This document shows positions 63,158 to 64,000 of a stretch of DNA of 64,000 nucleotides, piece by piece. A program made the position numbers and the translations under genes. A model generated the notes under the pieces. It was not told the origin of the DNA. It made no database searches and saw nothing but the letters and a program-made list of their open reading frames with translations. The stretch's first letter is position 1. Each line of letters begins with the position of its first letter. Source of the DNA: Candidatus Chlorobium masyuteum (GTDB lineage: Bacteria > Bacteroidota > Chlorobiia > Chlorobiales > Chlorobiaceae); contig NZ_JAAORA010000002.1 of the NCBI RefSeq assembly GCF_011601315.1, positions 124,001-188,000 of the forward strand, given 5' to 3'.

Positions 63158-64000
63158 ATGATTGCCAGAGATCTACATGACAAGCTTGTCGACACCCTTC
63201 AGCATTTTCCGGCAGTAGCGCTGCTCGGCCCTCGCCAGGTGGGAAAAACCACTCTTGCACTTGAAATCGGCCATTCGCGAAATTCACTTTATCTTGATCT
63301 GGAATCAGAACAGGACAGAGCAAAAATGGCGCAGCCCGAGTTTTATCTCTCTGACCATCAGGATAAGCTTGTCATCATTGACGAGGTTCATCGTGCTCCA
63401 GGTCTTTTTCCTGTTCTTCGGGGTCTTATTGACCGTAGTCGCCGTGCAGGAAGGAAAAACGGGCAATATCTCCTTCTCGGATCGGCCTCCCTTGATCTGC
63501 TCAAACAGTCCGGTGAGACTCTGGCCGGTCGTATTGCTTATCTGGAACTTACCCCGTTTACCGTGTTGGAAACGCCTGAATTTCCTTCCGATGAGTTGTG
63601 GGTTCGCGGTGGATTTCCGGATAGTCTGCTTGCCGATAGCAGCGCAGAAAGCCTACGTTGGCGGCAGAACTTTATTCGTACCTACCTTGAACGGGATATT
63701 CCCCAGTTTGGGCCGCGCATAGCTGCGGAAACCTTGCGAAGATTCTGGATTATGCTTGCCCATAACCAGAGTGGATTATTGAATTCATCGCAGTTTGCCA
63801 GGAATCTTGGTATTGATGTCAAAACAGTTAACAGTTACATCGACCTGCTGGTTGATCTGCTGCTTGTTCGTCGTCTTACTCCATGGCACAGCAACATTGG
63901 CAAGCGCCTGGTCAAGGCTCCGAAAGTTTATGTGAGAGACAGTGGACTACTTCACGCACTTCTCACCATACCAGACAAGGAAGCGCTTCTGTCTCATCCT
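63158..64000 (+). CDS. AAA ATPase with DUF4143-type C-terminal domain, cut by window end
   Basis: 281 codons from ATG at 63158 remain open to the end of the window. The N-terminal AAA domain has Walker A LLGPRQVGKTTLA and Walker B LVIIDEVHRAP, then LLGSASLDLL (sensor) and LAGRIAYLELTPFT. RTYLERDIPQFG and the segment LGIDVKTVNSYIDLL lead into the DUF4143 region. This family (COG1373) is abundant in anaerobes, often in many copies and in accessory regions; its role is unclear, with some members linked to mobile or toxin-antitoxin-like behaviour. Start chosen at the first ATG giving the family N-terminus; no strong ribosome-binding site. Confidence 0.9.
   Translation, partial: MIARDLHDKLVDTLQHFPAVALLGPRQVGKTTLALEIGHSRNSLYLDLESEQDRAKMAQPEFYLSDHQDKLVIIDEVHRAPGLFPVLRGLIDRSRRAGRKNGQYLLLGSASLDLLKQSGETLAGRIAYLELTPFTVLETPEFPSDELWVRGGFPDSLLADSSAESLRWRQNFIRTYLERDIPQFGPRIAAETLRRFWIMLAHNQSGLLNSSQFARNLGIDVKTVNSYIDLLVDLLLVRRLTPWHSNIGKRLVKAPKVYVRDSGLLHALLTIPDKEALLSHP

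Overview
The window comes from the chromosome of a green sulfur bacterium (Chlorobiaceae). The clearest evidence is the adjacent pair pscA and pscB, which encode the P840 type I reaction-centre core and its FA/FB iron-sulfur subunit. It is supported by korBA (2-oxoglutarate:ferredoxin oxidoreductase, the ferredoxin-dependent carboxylating step of the reductive TCA cycle), a rubredoxin, a long-form IspG, and atpA-atpG standing apart from the other ATP synthase genes. The species cannot be fixed from the sequence alone.

Layout. 1-7.4 kb: thrB (minus strand, cut by the window edge), atpA-atpG, the fused aspartokinase/homoserine dehydrogenase thrA, and cinA. 7.6-12.3 kb: mutL, tRNA-Arg, mtgA, rubredoxin, and an FMN riboswitch ahead of a stand-alone ribB. 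12.4-14.6 kb: a small accessory patch with an intact ParE/RelE-type toxin-antitoxin pair, an orphan CopG-type antitoxin, and a fused, nonsense-interrupted toxin remnant in front of an intact HigA-like antitoxin. 14.8-16.8 kb: dapF-gdh. 17.2-21.1 kb: pscA, pscB and a glycosyltransferase. 21.4-28.3 kb: an EF-G-like GTPase, eno, a DivIC/FtsB-like protein, ispG and a short-chain dehydrogenase. 28.4-40.4 kb: four tRNAs, secE, nusG, rplKAJL, rpoB and rpoC. 40.5-44.6 kb: efp-accB-accC (minus strand), HU and accA. 44.7-53.4 kb: korA-korB, alaS, two paralogous ferredoxins and serB.

From about 53.5 kb to the right edge the character changes. The DNA becomes AT-rich in places, most genes have no family I recognise, and several diverged repeats lie between them. 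This accessory region carries a DUF2806-like protein, a membrane protein, a 1544-residue nuclease-STAND NTPase resembling Avs/AVAST antiphage sensors, a VOC-domain gene bracketed by integron-type core sites, a small unknown protein, a secreted BamE/SmpA-like protein, a group II intron domain V relic, and the start of an AAA/DUF4143 ATPase. Three repeat families recur between these genes (53548/61279; 55491/60331/61971; 61057/62550), so the island looks assembled from gene modules with repeat-bearing flanks, like a decayed cassette array.

The housekeeping blocks work together as expected: light-driven charge separation (PscA/PscB) reduces ferredoxin used by KorAB, AtpA/AtpG belong to the ATP synthase, AccABC feeds fatty acid synthesis, and the secE-rpoC block is the transcription and translation core. 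The likeliest source of new biology is the 53.5-64 kb island and the degraded toxin-antitoxin loci at 12.4-14.6 kb.
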